A stretch of DNA of 64,000 nt, from NCBI RefSeq assembly GCF_017815535.1, contig NZ_CP072596.1:248001-312000 (forward strand), written 5' to 3'. Shown here in pieces: positions 1 through 8,792 of the stretch. This DNA is from Tessaracoccus sp. MC1865 (lineage in GTDB: Bacteria; Actinomycetota; Actinomycetes; Propionibacteriales; Propionibacteriaceae). The notes beneath the pieces were generated by a model, which saw only the letters and a list, made by a program, of their open reading frames with translations, had not been told where the DNA came from and did no database searches. The first letter of the stretch is position 1, and the number at the start of each line of letters is the position of its first letter. The position numbers and the translations under genes are program-made.

Positions 1-223
1 CGAACTTCCCGATGAGGGCGCCGCCCGCAGGGGCGAAGATGAGGCGCACGAACGCGAACACCGACACGATCGCGGAGGCGGCCATCACGCCCACGTCGAA
101 GGACTTGGCGAACTGGGGCAGGATCGGCGCGACGATGCCGAACCCGAGCGCGATGAGGAACGCGGCTGCCACCAGCACCCAGATCTCCGCCGGGATGGGC
201 TCCCTACGTGTCGCCTTAGCCAC
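1..223 (-). CDS. MFS transporter, N-terminal part (runs off left edge)
   Basis: The minus-strand frame starts GTG at 223 and stays open to base 1. It begins [20 protein letters not shown] and continues through a hydrophobic helix ([18 protein letters not shown]) and a second one after a short loop. This is the usual N-terminus of a 12-helix major facilitator drug/metabolite exporter, with the family's GxxxPxLP pattern at the end of helix 1. A good ribosome binding site (AGGAGAGG) lies about 7 bases before the GTG. About 74 residues are visible and the substrate cannot be inferred. It is divergent from serS. Confidence 0.75.
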   Translation of the reverse strand, partial: MAKATRREPIPAEIWVLVAAAFLIALGFGIVAPILPQFAKSFDVGVMAASAIVSVFAFVRLIFAPAGGALIGKF

Positions 224-367
224 TCTTCGCCTCTCCTATGGGGGCCACGAAACTGACCACGTTCACCCTATCCCCGGGGGGAAGTGTCACGCCCCTGCCT
301 TACTGGGCTGGGAGAGGAACCCGAGTTGGGCACACCGCCCGCGTCCCGGGGGGAGGCCGGTGCTCGC

Positions 368-373
368 TAGAGT
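368..373 (+). promoter_or_regulatory. Predicted -10 element of a leaderless serS promoter
   Basis: TAGAGT ends 7 bases before the serS ATG at 381, which would place the transcription start at or next to the start codon. There is no Shine-Dalgarno sequence between them. Six other genes in the window show the same arrangement. I see no clear -35. Confidence 0.5.
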
Positions 374-380
374 TGGGCGC

Positions 381-1658
381 ATGATTGATCCCAAGTGGCT
401 TCGCGTCGATCCCGATCGCGTCCGACGCTCCCAGGCCCTGCGCGGCGCCTCGGTCGAGCTCGTCGACGACCTCATCGCGGCAGACGAGTCCCGGCGCTCC
501 TCGATCGCGTCGTTCGAGACGCTGCGGGCTGAGCAGAAGTCCATCGGCAAGGACGTCGCCAAGGCCAAGGGCGAGGAGAAGGCGGCGCTGATCGCGCGCA
601 CCCAGCAGCTGGCGGCAGACGTCAAGCGCGCCCAGGCCGACGCCGACGAGGCGGGCAACCGCTTCGACGAGCTGATGAAGCAGGTGGGCAACCTCGTGAT
701 CGACGGCGTGCCCGAGGGCGGCGAGGACGAGGGCGTGATCATCGAGACCGTCGGCACCCCGCGCGACTTCGCGGCTGAAGGCTTCGAGGCCCGCGACCAC
801 CTGGAGCTCGGCGAAATGCACGGCGCCATCGACATGGAGCGCGGCACCAAGATCTCAGGGTCGCGTTTCTACGTGCTGACGGGCTTCGGCGCCCAGCTCG
901 AGATCGCGCTGCTGAACCTGGCGATGAGCAAGGCCGCAGAGTGGGGCTTCACGCCGATGATCCCGCCCGCGCTGGTGCGCCCGTCGGCGATGGAGGGCAC
1001 CGGCTTCCTGGGCCAGGCCGCCCAGGACGTCTACCACCTGCCCGCAGACGACCTGTACCTCGTGGGCACCTCCGAGGTGGCGCTCGCCGCCTACCACTCC
1101 GACGAGATCCTCGACGCGGGCACGCTGCCGCGCCGCTACGTCGCCTACTCCCCGTGCTTCCGTCGCGAGGCCGGCTCGCACGGCAAGGACACCCGCGGCA
1201 TCTTCCGCGTGCACTGGTTCGACAAGGTCGAGATGTTCGTCCACTGCGACCCGGCTGATGCGGAGGAATGGCACCAGAAGCTTCTCGGCTACGAGAAGGA
1301 TTTCCTCAACGCCCTCGAGGTGCCGTTCCAGGTGCTCGATGTCGCCTCGGGAGACCTCGGCCTGAGCGCGGCCAGGAAGTTCGACTGCTACGCCTGGCTG
1401 CCCACCCAGAAGCGGTACCGCGAGGTCACCTCCACCTCCAACTGCACGGAGTTCCAGGCCCGCCGGCTCGGCATCCGTGGCCGGTTCGAGGACGGCGTGC
1501 GCCCCGTCGCCACCCTCAACGGCACCCTCTGCGCCATGACCCGCATCATCATCATGCTGCTCGAGAATCACCAGCAGGCCGACGGCTCCATCCATGTGCC
1601 GGAGGCGCTGCGCCCGTACCTCGGTGGCCGCGACCTGATCACCCCGCCTGCTTCCTGA
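381..1658 (+). CDS. serS: Serine--tRNA ligase
   Basis: A 425-residue class II aminoacyl-tRNA synthetase that charges tRNA-Ser (and the precursor Ser-tRNA-Sec where present) in the cytoplasm. The N-terminal ~110 residues form the long antiparallel coiled-coil arm (region rich in [20 protein letters not shown]). The catalytic core carries motif 2 from residue 260 ([20 protein letters not shown]) and motif 3 from residue 379 ([20 protein letters not shown]), whose R388 is the conserved arginine. Length is normal for the family. The frame is open further upstream, but that stretch is antisense to the MFS gene. ATG 381 gives the family N-terminus ([11 protein letters not shown]) and sits 7 bases after a TAGAGT -10, so a leaderless start is likely. 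Confidence 0.97.
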   Translation: MIDPKWLRVDPDRVRRSQALRGASVELVDDLIAADESRRSSIASFETLRAEQKSIGKDVAKAKGEEKAALIARTQQLAADVKRAQADADEAGNRFDELMKQVGNLVIDGVPEGGEDEGVIIETVGTPRDFAAEGFEARDHLELGEMHGAIDMERGTKISGSRFYVLTGFGAQLEIALLNLAMSKAAEWGFTPMIPPALVRPSAMEGTGFLGQAAQDVYHLPADDLYLVGTSEVALAAYHSDEILDAGTLPRRYVAYSPCFRREAGSHGKDTRGIFRVHWFDKVEMFVHCDPADAEEWHQKLLGYEKDFLNALEVPFQVLDVASGDLGLSAARKFDCYAWLPTQKRYREVTSTSNCTEFQARRLGIRGRFEDGVRPVATLNGTLCAMTRIIIMLLENHQQADGSIHVPEALRPYLGGRDLITPPAS

Positions 1659-1718
1659 GGATCATGGGCTGGATGCGCGGTTCACAAGCGGATGAAGCGC
1701 GTCGTTTGCCTGCTCTCT

Positions 1719-1739
1719 ACCGTTGGTTGACACAACGGT
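1719..1739. promoter_or_regulatory. Inverted repeat overlapping a TTGACA box
   Basis: ACCGTTG (1719-1725) and CAACGGT (1733-1739) form a perfect 7-base inverted repeat with a 7-base spacer. A consensus-like TTGACA (1727-1732) lies in the spacer. It is 69 bases upstream of the HAD phosphatase start and could be an operator over its promoter. No well-spaced -10 follows (TAACAG at 1756 is too far), so this is tentative. Confidence 0.3.
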
Positions 1740-1807
1740 GGCATGCTTGGGCTGGTAACAGATCAAGCAACCAGGCGTCCCTGATGGCAGGGAAGAGAGG
1801 CAACGCC

Positions 1808-2614
1808 ATGGAATTCACACCACAACTTGTTGCGCTGGACATCGACGGCACGCTCGTCGATGCGTTCGGCGTCATGCCGCCCGAGGTGCGCGCTGCGGTG
1901 CGCAGGGCCCTCGACGCGGGGGTCACCGTCGTTCTTTCCACGGGTCGGTCGTGGCTGGCCACGCAACCCATCGCCGATGAGATCGGGCTGCCGGAGGGCT
2001 GGCACGTGTCGGCCAACGGCGCGATGGTGGTCACCTATCCCGAGCTCGAGATCCGGCACGAGACGCGCTTCGACCCCACCGACGTCATCCGTCAGGTCAG
2101 CGAGATCGCACCCCATGCCCGCATCGCCGTCCAGGACGGGCTCCACTGGCGGGTGAGCCAGGAGTTCCCACCCGGGGAGTTGCTCGGCGACGTCGAGGTC
2201 GTCCCCGTGGAGGACCTGGCCAAGGAGGAGGTGTCCCGCGTCATCGTGCGGGACCCGGACACCACCGAAGAGGCGTTCAGCGAATTGGTGGGGCGGCTCG
2301 GGCTCCAGGAGGTGGCCTACTTCGTGGGCTGGTCCGCCTGGCTGGACATCGCCCCGAAGGGCATCGACAAGGCGTTCGGCCTGGCGATGGTGTGCCGGGA
2401 ACTCGGGATCGACCAGAAGGACGTGCTGGCCATCGGCGACGGCCGAAACGACATCGAGATGCTCGAGTGGGCGGGCCGTGGCGTGGCCATGGGCGACGCC
2501 CCCGACGAGGTGCTGGCCGCCGCAGACGCGGTCACTGGCAGCTTCGCCGACCTCGGCGTCGTCGAGGAACTGAACCTGTGGTTCCCCGCATTGGAGGCCG
2601 AAGGCGCTGCCTGA
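1808..2614 (+). CDS. Cof-type HAD-superfamily phosphatase
   Basis: A 268-residue cytoplasmic HAD hydrolase of the Cof/YidA (IIB cap) type, which dephosphorylates sugar phosphates or similar small metabolites. Motif I is LDIDGTLVD with nucleophile D11 and acid/base D13. Motif II is the LSTGRSW stretch, the lysine lies in GIDKAFGL, and motif IV is GDGRNDIEML. The cap domain lies between motifs II and III. ATG 1808 is preceded by GAGAGG at a suitable distance; the frame is open upstream, but the extension has no homology-like character. The substrate cannot be told from sequence. It follows serS by 149 bases, and a strong terminator separates it from the convergent WhiB-like gene. Confidence 0.9.
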   Translation: MEFTPQLVALDIDGTLVDAFGVMPPEVRAAVRRALDAGVTVVLSTGRSWLATQPIADEIGLPEGWHVSANGAMVVTYPELEIRHETRFDPTDVIRQVSEIAPHARIAVQDGLHWRVSQEFPPGELLGDVEVVPVEDLAKEEVSRVIVRDPDTTEEAFSELVGRLGLQEVAYFVGWSAWLDIAPKGIDKAFGLAMVCRELGIDQKDVLAIGDGRNDIEMLEWAGRGVAMGDAPDEVLAAADAVTGSFADLGVVEELNLWFPALEAEGAA

Positions 2615-2632
2615 CACCGCGTGAGCAGAGAG

Positions 2633-2666
2633 AAAGGGCCACCCTTGGGGGAGAGGGTGGCCCTTT
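2633..2666. terminator. Bidirectional intrinsic terminator
   Basis: AAAGGGCCACCCT (2633-2645) pairs perfectly with AGGGTGGCCCTTT (2654-2666) across an 8-base loop. It sits between the convergent HAD and WhiB-like genes, and the A and T ends give a U-run on either strand. Confidence 0.85.
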
Positions 2667-2682
2667 CAGCTTGCGGGGGTGC

Positions 2683-3225
2683 TCAGGCAGCGGCGACCCG
2701 GCGGGTACCGCGCTTGACGTCGTTGGCGACGGCCACGACCTGGGCCGGCGTCGGAGTCTTCTTCTGGACGGGGCGGGCGACGCCGCCTTCCGCCTCGATG
2801 CGGCGGAGGTGCCGCTTCACGGTGGAGACGGAGCAGCCGACCTTGGCCGCGATGACGCTCAGCGGTTGATCCGGGTTGGCGGCACGCATGCGGTGGATCT
2901 CGTACCGGTCGAACTGCCGGCCGGAGTTGACGCCCGCGAAGGTGTCGAAGTCTTCAGGAGTGACCATGATGCCCAGCCGGGCGCGGATCTCCTGGCGCTG
3001 GCGACGCGTGGTGCCGGCGACGAAGCCGGAGACGTCGAACTTCACGACGGCGTCCGTCAGGCACTGGGCCATGAGCGGGCAGCCGGCACACATCTTTTCG
3101 GCCTGCGAACGGAGCATCTGCTGCTCACGGCGCTCGCCGCGCGACGTCGGGGCAGTGCCGTCGTCGAGGAGCGGGTGCAGGAACACATTCGAGTAGGCGA
3201 CGCAGGCGGTCGTCGGTTCAGTCAT
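2683..3225 (-). CDS. WhiB-like iron-sulfur regulator with C-terminal helix-turn-helix
   Basis: A 180-residue protein. The N-terminal half is WhiB-like, with cysteines at 8, 46, 49 and 55 (CAGCPLMAQC gives C-X2-C-X5-C), the usual four ligands for a 4Fe-4S cluster. The downstream loop reads SGFVAGTT where typical WhiB proteins have a Gly-Val-Trp-Gly-Gly turn, so the tryptophan is missing. Residues ~105-140 form an added helix-turn-helix (LSVIAAKVGCSVSTVKRHLR), followed by a basic tail. Start ATG 3225 has GGAAGGG 7 bases upstream. The longer frame from 3300 lacks such a site. WhiB proteins act as redox-responsive transcription factors or sigma-factor partners; the target here is unknown. It is divergent from the truncated membrane gene at 3441. 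Confidence 0.82.
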   Translation of the reverse strand: MTEPTTACVAYSNVFLHPLLDDGTAPTSRGERREQQMLRSQAEKMCAGCPLMAQCLTDAVVKFDVSGFVAGTTRRQRQEIRARLGIMVTPEDFDTFAGVNSGRQFDRYEIHRMRAANPDQPLSVIAAKVGCSVSTVKRHLRRIEAEGGVARPVQKKTPTPAQVVAVANDVKRGTRRVAAA

Positions 3226-3440
3226 GTCAGCCCTTCCGTAGATCCCCTTGTGGAGTGCTGGTTCAAGACTGTCGTGAAAACGCGGGCCGTGGGTGCTCAC
3301 GGCATGGGGAGATCTACCCGACTTCTCTGGGTACCGGACCTAGGCTGCTCTGAGTATCTGGGCTCAGGGATGGGTATCGGCCGCATCCTCGAGGCTGGAC
3401 GACGCGGGGGAGAGGCGCCGGGTGGGGCGGTGAAGGCCGA

Positions 3441-4061
3441 GTGAGTACTCAGTGGGATGTGCCCGTGTCCACAGAGTCTGCCATCCGCCCCGGTCCACTT
3501 TGGCGCCGGGTGGCGGTAATGGGCCTGATCCTGGCGGATCTCGCCATCCTCTCCAGGGTCTGGTGGATGACAGGACGTGGCCTCGACCTCACCGACGAGG
3601 GCATGCACCTCAATTGGATGACCTCCCCGTGGGACTGGCCCTGGGCCAGCACGCAGTTCGCGTTCTTCTTCCATCCGCTGTGGAGTCTAGCGGGCCAGGA
3701 CCTGGTGCTCGTTCGCCGGTGGACGGTGCTGCTGCTCCTGCTGGTGGGCGTGGGGTTCTTCGCCGCCGTGGTCCGGCGGGCCTTCGCGCTTTCCCGGGGG
3801 AGCAGTCTGGCGTGGGGAGCGCTGCTGACGCCGACGGTCCTGCTGGCTGTGGGATCGCAGTCGGTGTTCTTCACCCCCAGCTACAACCCGCTGGGCCTCA
3901 TCGGTCTGCTCGTGTCCGGGGCGGCGCTCGCCGGCATCCTGCTGACCGCCGGTGGGCGAGGCTGCGCTCAGCGAGCGCTGCTCTTCTCACCGTTGAGAGC
4001 CGTCGATCCTGGTCAGAGATCCGCAGCCTCCGGCTGGCGTCTGCGCCAGCGCTGCAGGTGA
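3441..4061 (+). pseudogene. Truncated membrane glycosyltransferase (GT-C/GT39-like N-terminus)
   Basis: This frame starts GTG at 3441 and encodes 206 residues. The first ~172 look like the N-terminus of a polytopic GT-C glycosyltransferase. There is one helix at ~25-40, an acidic loop LDLTDEGMHLNWM resembling the catalytic D-E loop of dolichol-phosphate-mannose-type transferases, then further helices (VLLLLLVGVGFFAAVV, LLTPTVLLAVG, PLGLIGLLVSGAALAGILLT). After GILLTAG the sequence becomes arginine- and serine-rich and no longer membrane-like, ending QRSAASGWRLRQRCR. Full-length family members have about 450-600 residues and 9-12 helices. No other frame continues the membrane protein, so loss of the 3' part by recombination near 3950-4060 is more likely than a frameshift. 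It is probably non-functional. Confidence 0.6.
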
Positions 4062-4071
4062 CATGTTCTTG

Positions 4072-4077
4072 TATAGT
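4072..4077 (+). promoter_or_regulatory. Predicted -10 of the left glycosyltransferase operon
   Basis: TATAGT lies 23 bases before the GTG start at 4101, followed by an AAGGGGA ribosome binding site. It sits exactly at the junction between the truncated gene and the lower-GC island. No convincing -35 was seen. Confidence 0.4.
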
Positions 4078-4100
4078 CCAGATTCGGGCGAAGGGGAATC

Positions 4101-6602
4101 GTGGATCGCAATCAGGTTCGAGTGGTAATGACGGTCGACAACGGGGTCGTTGGGGACTCTCGCGTGATCAAGAGCGCACGCAGTGCCCGGGAAGCCGGCT
4201 TTGACGTAGTCGTCCTCGGATATGGCTCGGTGGACCCCCTCGTCGAGGGCGTCGATGTGCGCCTCTTCCCTGCGATGCCTGCTGGTAGACGACAGAGTTC
4301 TGGACTGCGCTGGGCCCTGCGCACTGTAGCAATGGATCCCGGCGATGTCCGGGCATACCGACTCAGGCCACGCAAGACAGGTGTCGCGGGTGTCGTCGAG
4401 CGCTTCGCTGTGGCGCTGCGGTGGAGGATCAACAAGTTCGCGGGATACGGACCGCGCGAGTGGCAGCGCCTTTATGAGCTGGCAGAGCGCAGCGACGCCT
4501 GGGCTCGGAGGCTTCAGATCTGGGAGCATCTCGACCCATCAGTGGCGGGTCTCAACCGCGGTATCGTCGGTCCGTTGATTGAGTTCGAGCCGGACATCAT
4601 CCATGTTCATGACTACCGGACGCTGCCCGCGGCAGCAGCCGCCAGGCGTGAACTCAACCGGCGTGGGCGTGCCGTGCGCGTTGTCTATGATGCGCATGAA
4701 TACGTCCCTGGTCTGCTTGAGATCGGTGAAGCCAGGTTGGCTGCTGCTCAGCGCATTGAGCGCAAGCACATTGCAATCGCCGACGCAGTCGTCAGCGTCT
4801 CCGACGACTTGGCAACCCGAATGCAATCAGATCACAAGCTGCCGGAGCGACCGCTCGTGGTCGTGAACGCCCCCGGGGTCCCGGGACGACCATTGCGGGG
4901 CAAAGGCTTGCGTGACCGGCTTGGCCTGGATCAGACCACTCCCCTGCTCGTCTACTCGGGGTCCGTTGGGCACTCGCGCTGGCTGACGCACACAGTGGAT
5001 ATCCTGCCATCCTTACCCGCGGCGCATATGGTTCTCATCGTCTCGCACCCCACAAGCAACGTGATTGAGGCGCTTGAAGAGCGCGCCACCTCGCTGGGGG
5101 TACTCGACCGCTTCCATGTGACGCGCTACGTCCGCCCGGAATGCCTAGTTGAATTCCTCTCGGAAGCAACAGTCGGGCTCGTCCCTCTCAGGCACACCGA
5201 AAACGTTCAGGACTCGCTCCCGAGCAAGACCTACGAGTACCTGGCTGCAGGGGTTCCGCAGGCGGTTTCCGACCAGCGCGTGCTGGGCGAATTCGTTCGG
5301 CAAACTGGAGTCGGTGAGGTATTTGAAGCCGACAGCGCTGATGATATGGCGGCGGCAGTCGGCCGTATTCTGGCCGACCCTCAGCGGTATCGAAGCGCCA
5401 TCACCCCTGGACTACAGGCACGATTCACCTGGTCCAGCCAGGTGGACCCGCTGCTCGCCGTCTACGACCGACTGGCGGCCACGTTGAAGAATCCTCCGCG
5501 AAGCGATGCGGGTCGGGACGCCGCTGTGGAGGTGGAAACAACGCCTGATGCGCAGATCCAGCCGCTCGGGGAAAGTCCAGATGGGTCCGTCAGGCTCGCC
5601 ATCATGCCCGTCAACACGGACGGGCAGGGAGTGCTCTGGGCGCAGGCGACCGCCCGATTGGACGGTGTCAAGGCGGCCAGCTTCTCGACATCAGATCCCA
5701 ATGCTGATCACACCGGCACAGGCGCGGTCCTTCCACATGGGCGCCGGACGGATGCTGGCCACATGCGGGACGTGATCCATCAGTTGTCCAGCGATTACAC
5801 CCACGTCCTTCTGGAGGCTGGGTGGACCCCTGTGGAGTACACGTACCTACCGCTGCCGGTGTGTCAGGCTGTCGAAACCCTCGAAGAGGCCGGGGTCCTT
5901 ATCGGTCAGGTGTTCCACGGCGCAGAACTACGCCTTCCATCCAGGCACGCGTCGCTGTACCCGTCATCGCGCCTCGCGAAGTTGGAAGCCGGTGCCTCCC
6001 TGGAGAAGCGGGCTTTTGAGACGATCGCCGTAGCCGAGTGGTTGGGACTGGATCAGTTCACGGCATCGCTGGACCTGTTGGATTTCCTGCCCAACGCGCG
6101 GTGGCTTCCGCGTGTTGTGTCGGCTGACTCTTTCGCTGTCCCGGGAGCGGGCACGGGTGCGCCGACGGTGGTTCACCTGCCTTCCGAGACATCCGGGTAC
6201 AGCAGTGAGATCGATCAGGTTCTCCAGGAGTTGGCTGCTGACCGGGGTCTACGTGTCCTTGATCGTGGTTCGGCACCGGTGCGCCAACTCGTTCAGGAAG
6301 CTGATGTCGTGGTCGACAACATCGGCGTGGGCGGATACGGCGCGAATGCCGTCTTAGCGATGGCCAGCAGCTGCGCCGTGATTGGTCAGGTCGGCTCATC
6401 CGCCCGGTCGAGGATCGACGATGAAATCCCGATTGTTGAAGTGGCAGACATCGCCTCACTCCGAGAAGCCCTGGCACGAGTGGTTGGCGATGCCACGTAC
6501 CTGTCCGATCTCCGCAGCCGGAGCCACACCTATGCGCGTCGCTGGCACGATGGCCAGGCTGCGGCTGACGTTCTTGCACAGTTCTTGGGAGTCCGAAAAT
6601 GA
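4101..6602 (+). CDS. Two-module glycosyltransferase (GT4 plus second GT-B-like module)
   Basis: An 833-residue predicted cytoplasmic protein of the surface-glycan locus. Residues ~1-460 form a GT4-type GT-B enzyme: N-terminal VVMTVDNGVVGDSRVIKSA, mid-region IHVHDYRTLPA and YDAHEYVPG, and the C-domain donor-site signature SKTYEYLAAGVPQAVSD. After a linker (~465-495), residues ~495-833 hold a second module with its own Rossmann-like pattern, ending in RSHTYARRWHDGQAAADVLA. The same two-module layout and C-terminal signature recur in the protein at 12009-14570. GTG 4101 has AAGGGGAA upstream. Codon use is less GC-biased than in flanking genes. The next gene overlaps by 4 bases (ATGA), so they are co-translated. 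Donor and acceptor are unknown. Confidence 0.8.
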   Translation: MDRNQVRVVMTVDNGVVGDSRVIKSARSAREAGFDVVVLGYGSVDPLVEGVDVRLFPAMPAGRRQSSGLRWALRTVAMDPGDVRAYRLRPRKTGVAGVVERFAVALRWRINKFAGYGPREWQRLYELAERSDAWARRLQIWEHLDPSVAGLNRGIVGPLIEFEPDIIHVHDYRTLPAAAAARRELNRRGRAVRVVYDAHEYVPGLLEIGEARLAAAQRIERKHIAIADAVVSVSDDLATRMQSDHKLPERPLVVVNAPGVPGRPLRGKGLRDRLGLDQTTPLLVYSGSVGHSRWLTHTVDILPSLPAAHMVLIVSHPTSNVIEALEERATSLGVLDRFHVTRYVRPECLVEFLSEATVGLVPLRHTENVQDSLPSKTYEYLAAGVPQAVSDQRVLGEFVRQTGVGEVFEADSADDMAAAVGRILADPQRYRSAITPGLQARFTWSSQVDPLLAVYDRLAATLKNPPRSDAGRDAAVEVETTPDAQIQPLGESPDGSVRLAIMPVNTDGQGVLWAQATARLDGVKAASFSTSDPNADHTGTGAVLPHGRRTDAGHMRDVIHQLSSDYTHVLLEAGWTPVEYTYLPLPVCQAVETLEEAGVLIGQVFHGAELRLPSRHASLYPSSRLAKLEAGASLEKRAFETIAVAEWLGLDQFTASLDLLDFLPNARWLPRVVSADSFAVPGAGTGAPTVVHLPSETSGYSSEIDQVLQELAADRGLRVLDRGSAPVRQLVQEADVVVDNIGVGGYGANAVLAMASSCAVIGQVGSSARSRIDDEIPIVEVADIASLREALARVVGDATYLSDLRSRSHTYARRWHDGQAAADVLAQFLGVRK

Positions 6603-7564
6603 CCAGTGTCACCTTGATTATCCCCACGCGGCATAGAGCGCGCTTTCTCGGCGCGACCGTGCGCGCACTACAGGCTTCGGCGGCCGAGGCGATGCGAGGC
6701 ACCAAGCGCCAAGTGAGAATCCTGGTGGTGGATGACGCCTCCGAGGATGACGAGACGCGTCACGTCGCGAACTACCTAGGAGCCGACTACGTGCGCGTTC
6801 CTGAGCACGATGGCAGGAACGACCCCGGTGCCGCAATCAAGCTGGGTACCGCACGTGTGGATACCGAGTTCCAGTCCTTGTTCGGTGATGACGACATTGC
6901 TCTGATCCGGCACCTTCCGACCGCCTTCCAGCGTCTTGAGGATCAGGCTATCGATGTGGTGTCGAACTCGTTCCATATTGTCGATGCGAATCTGCAGGTC
7001 ACCAACTCCGTGGTTCTCAAGCCGACCGGATTGGCTGATATCACCCAGGGGCGGACGGCCCTCAACGATGGTTCCTTCGTCAGGCACGATCTCATTCGCG
7101 ATTTTGAGTTTGACCTCTCACTGGAGGCGCACATGTTGCCGCCAATGTGGACCAAACTGATGTTGGACGAAGCGCGTTTCTCCATCATCGAGGAACCCAC
7201 CTGGCTCTACCGTCGGCACGACGGGAACCTCTCCAACTCCGCCATGAGCGAGCGGGACCGGGAACTGAGGCGCCGGTCAAATGAGGTCGTGCGCGCGATG
7301 GTTGCGGCTCGCCTGGGGTCGATCCAGGGGGAGGCGCCTGTCGCCGAGTCCGCCTCTAGGCGCGAGGATAACGTCACCATCGAGAAGGACCCCTCATCGG
7401 TAACGAGCCCCGAGACACCTGCTGCTCCGTCGGAGGTCGCGCCCCAGCTCGATGACCCGTCGACTGTGCCGCCACGCGGGCTCCGCTACCGAGCGTTGAA
7501 CAAGCTGGCGCGAGTTCTCAAGTCTCTCAGCGACCGGGCAGTGCAGGCGTCCCGACGCATCTAG
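6599..7564 (+). CDS. Family 2 glycosyltransferase
   Basis: A 321-residue GT-A-fold enzyme. The N-terminus VTLIIPTRHRARFLGATVRA and the nucleotide-binding acid run ILVVDDASEDD are typical of GT2. The metal-binding acidic motif is FGDDDIAL. The acceptor region has WLYRRHDGNLS, which matches the usual end of the catalytic domain. From ~240 to the end it is a low-complexity Ser/Pro/Glu tail followed by a basic amphipathic end. The start overlaps the previous stop by 4 bases. It ends 13 bases from the convergent gene at 7578 with no obvious terminator between them. Presumably it adds a sugar to the surface glycan; specificity is unknown. Confidence 0.85.
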   Translation: MTSVTLIIPTRHRARFLGATVRALQASAAEAMRGTKRQVRILVVDDASEDDETRHVANYLGADYVRVPEHDGRNDPGAAIKLGTARVDTEFQSLFGDDDIALIRHLPTAFQRLEDQAIDVVSNSFHIVDANLQVTNSVVLKPTGLADITQGRTALNDGSFVRHDLIRDFEFDLSLEAHMLPPMWTKLMLDEARFSIIEEPTWLYRRHDGNLSNSAMSERDRELRRRSNEVVRAMVAARLGSIQGEAPVAESASRREDNVTIEKDPSSVTSPETPAAPSEVAPQLDDPSTVPPRGLRYRALNKLARVLKSLSDRAVQASRRI

Positions 7565-7577
7565 GTGACCCGCCGGC

Positions 7578-8792
7578 TCAATACGGCGGACTGAAGCTGT
7601 GGTCCCCGAGGCGTCGGATCAATGCGCGGAAATCGGCTGCAGCCGTCGTAGAACCGCCTCCTGGCGTCGGCACAACGACGATGTCCGAGGCGGGGTTGCT
7701 CCGAACGACCAGCCCCGCTCCAGCCTGGTCCGGCACCATGATGGCGTCGACATTCAAATTGAAGCCATGTTCCAGGTTGTGGACGTCGGCGCGCACGTCC
7801 TCGGGCCACTCAACATGACTGGCGGCAAAGGGAGCGGGATAGTCGAGAACGGTCCGCGCGTACCACCGCCGTCTCGCGAAGGAAGCGAAGTCGAAGTAAG
7901 CCGGGTGGCCTGTGATGACCACTACGTCATAGTGATCGTTCGCCCGTGTGTCGAAATAGCGTTCCAACGCCCGGTTCCACGTTCCTCCCACCATGCGGGT
8001 CACCGGGTACGGACGGGAGTTTCCTTTGTCGAACAAGTGGTTCGCGGTGCCGCTCGTAGGGCCACGTCCAGGAGCCCAGTTGGCCGCGTCGAGGTCCAGC
8101 ACACGATGCATTCGCGCAGGCGCGTCCGGCCACGTCATCGCCGATGCGACATCGACACTCACATCTCCTCCTGTGGCCTCCAGATAGTCAAACAACAACC
8201 CAGCTCGTTGAGCGGCCAATGTGGAGCCGGCGCCGGCGTCATGCGCCACCAGGAGCACCTTCGTCGCGTCCACCACCCGCTTGCGCGGGGGGAGGGGGCG
8301 CCGGGGGGCAACTGACACCATCGGGGCGTGCTCCAGGAGGGAGTAAGGCACTGACCACTCCTGCTCGAATGCTTCAATCCTGACGCCGTCGGGGACGAAC
8401 AGCCCGTCGGCGGCCGAGAGCAGCGCGACCGCTTGCGGGGTGAGTTCAGGACTCCCAGTCACAAGCGCGCCCACCGGCCAGCCGCGTGACGAAGCTGACC
8501 ATAATGCGAGGTCGGTCAAGTAGTCGTTCGGTTCAACGACGAGCAAGGGGCGGAGGACATGGCCCGCGATCCAGTTGAGGACGTAGTTCCACACTGGCGT
8601 GAACTGATCATCGAGAGCGCAGTCCGCAATCCTCAGCTCTGGGGCCGGAATGCCACAGAGCACAGGGTTGCCGTTGATGGTGATGACTTTGTCGCTGCCT
8701 GGGTAGCGTCGCACAACGTGCCATCCGCGTGCCAGAGCGGCCTCGGCTGCGTTTTCATCCTCAGTGATGACGACTGGAGAAAAAAGCGTCAT
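7578..8792 (-). CDS. Unrecognised protein of the glycan island, possibly GT-B-like
   Basis: 404 residues from ATG 8792, which overlaps the stop of the upstream GT4 gene by 4 bases (ATGA). I do not recognise the family. Features hint at a glycosyltransferase-like Rossmann fold. There is an N-terminal alpha/beta region with LFVPDGVRIEAFEQEW, resembling the strand and loop before the donor site. A later segment has VVVITGHPAYFDFASFARRR, TVLDYPAPFAASHVEW and DAIMVPDQAGAG, patterns like the acceptor domain of GT4 enzymes, which normally comes first. If so, the two halves are in the reverse of the usual order. There is no signal peptide or membrane helix. It is the last of a three-gene leftward set with the GT4 and coiled-coil genes. 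Composition is lower in GC than the flanks. Confidence 0.55.
   Translation of the reverse strand: MTLFSPVVITEDENAAEAALARGWHVVRRYPGSDKVITINGNPVLCGIPAPELRIADCALDDQFTPVWNYVLNWIAGHVLRPLLVVEPNDYLTDLALWSASSRGWPVGALVTGSPELTPQAVALLSAADGLFVPDGVRIEAFEQEWSVPYSLLEHAPMVSVAPRRPLPPRKRVVDATKVLLVAHDAGAGSTLAAQRAGLLFDYLEATGGDVSVDVASAMTWPDAPARMHRVLDLDAANWAPGRGPTSGTANHLFDKGNSRPYPVTRMVGGTWNRALERYFDTRANDHYDVVVITGHPAYFDFASFARRRWYARTVLDYPAPFAASHVEWPEDVRADVHNLEHGFNLNVDAIMVPDQAGAGLVVRSNPASDIVVVPTPGGGSTTAAADFRALIRRLGDHSFSPPY

Noticed and set aside
12-380. N-terminal extension of serS from base 12
   Set aside because: The region is antisense to the MFS transporter start and has a -10 box just before ATG 381, which gives the normal family N-terminus.
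3226-3300. Longer WhiB-like start at 3300
   Set aside because: The added 25 residues look random, and ATG 3225 has a good ribosome binding site and the usual short lead before the first cysteine.
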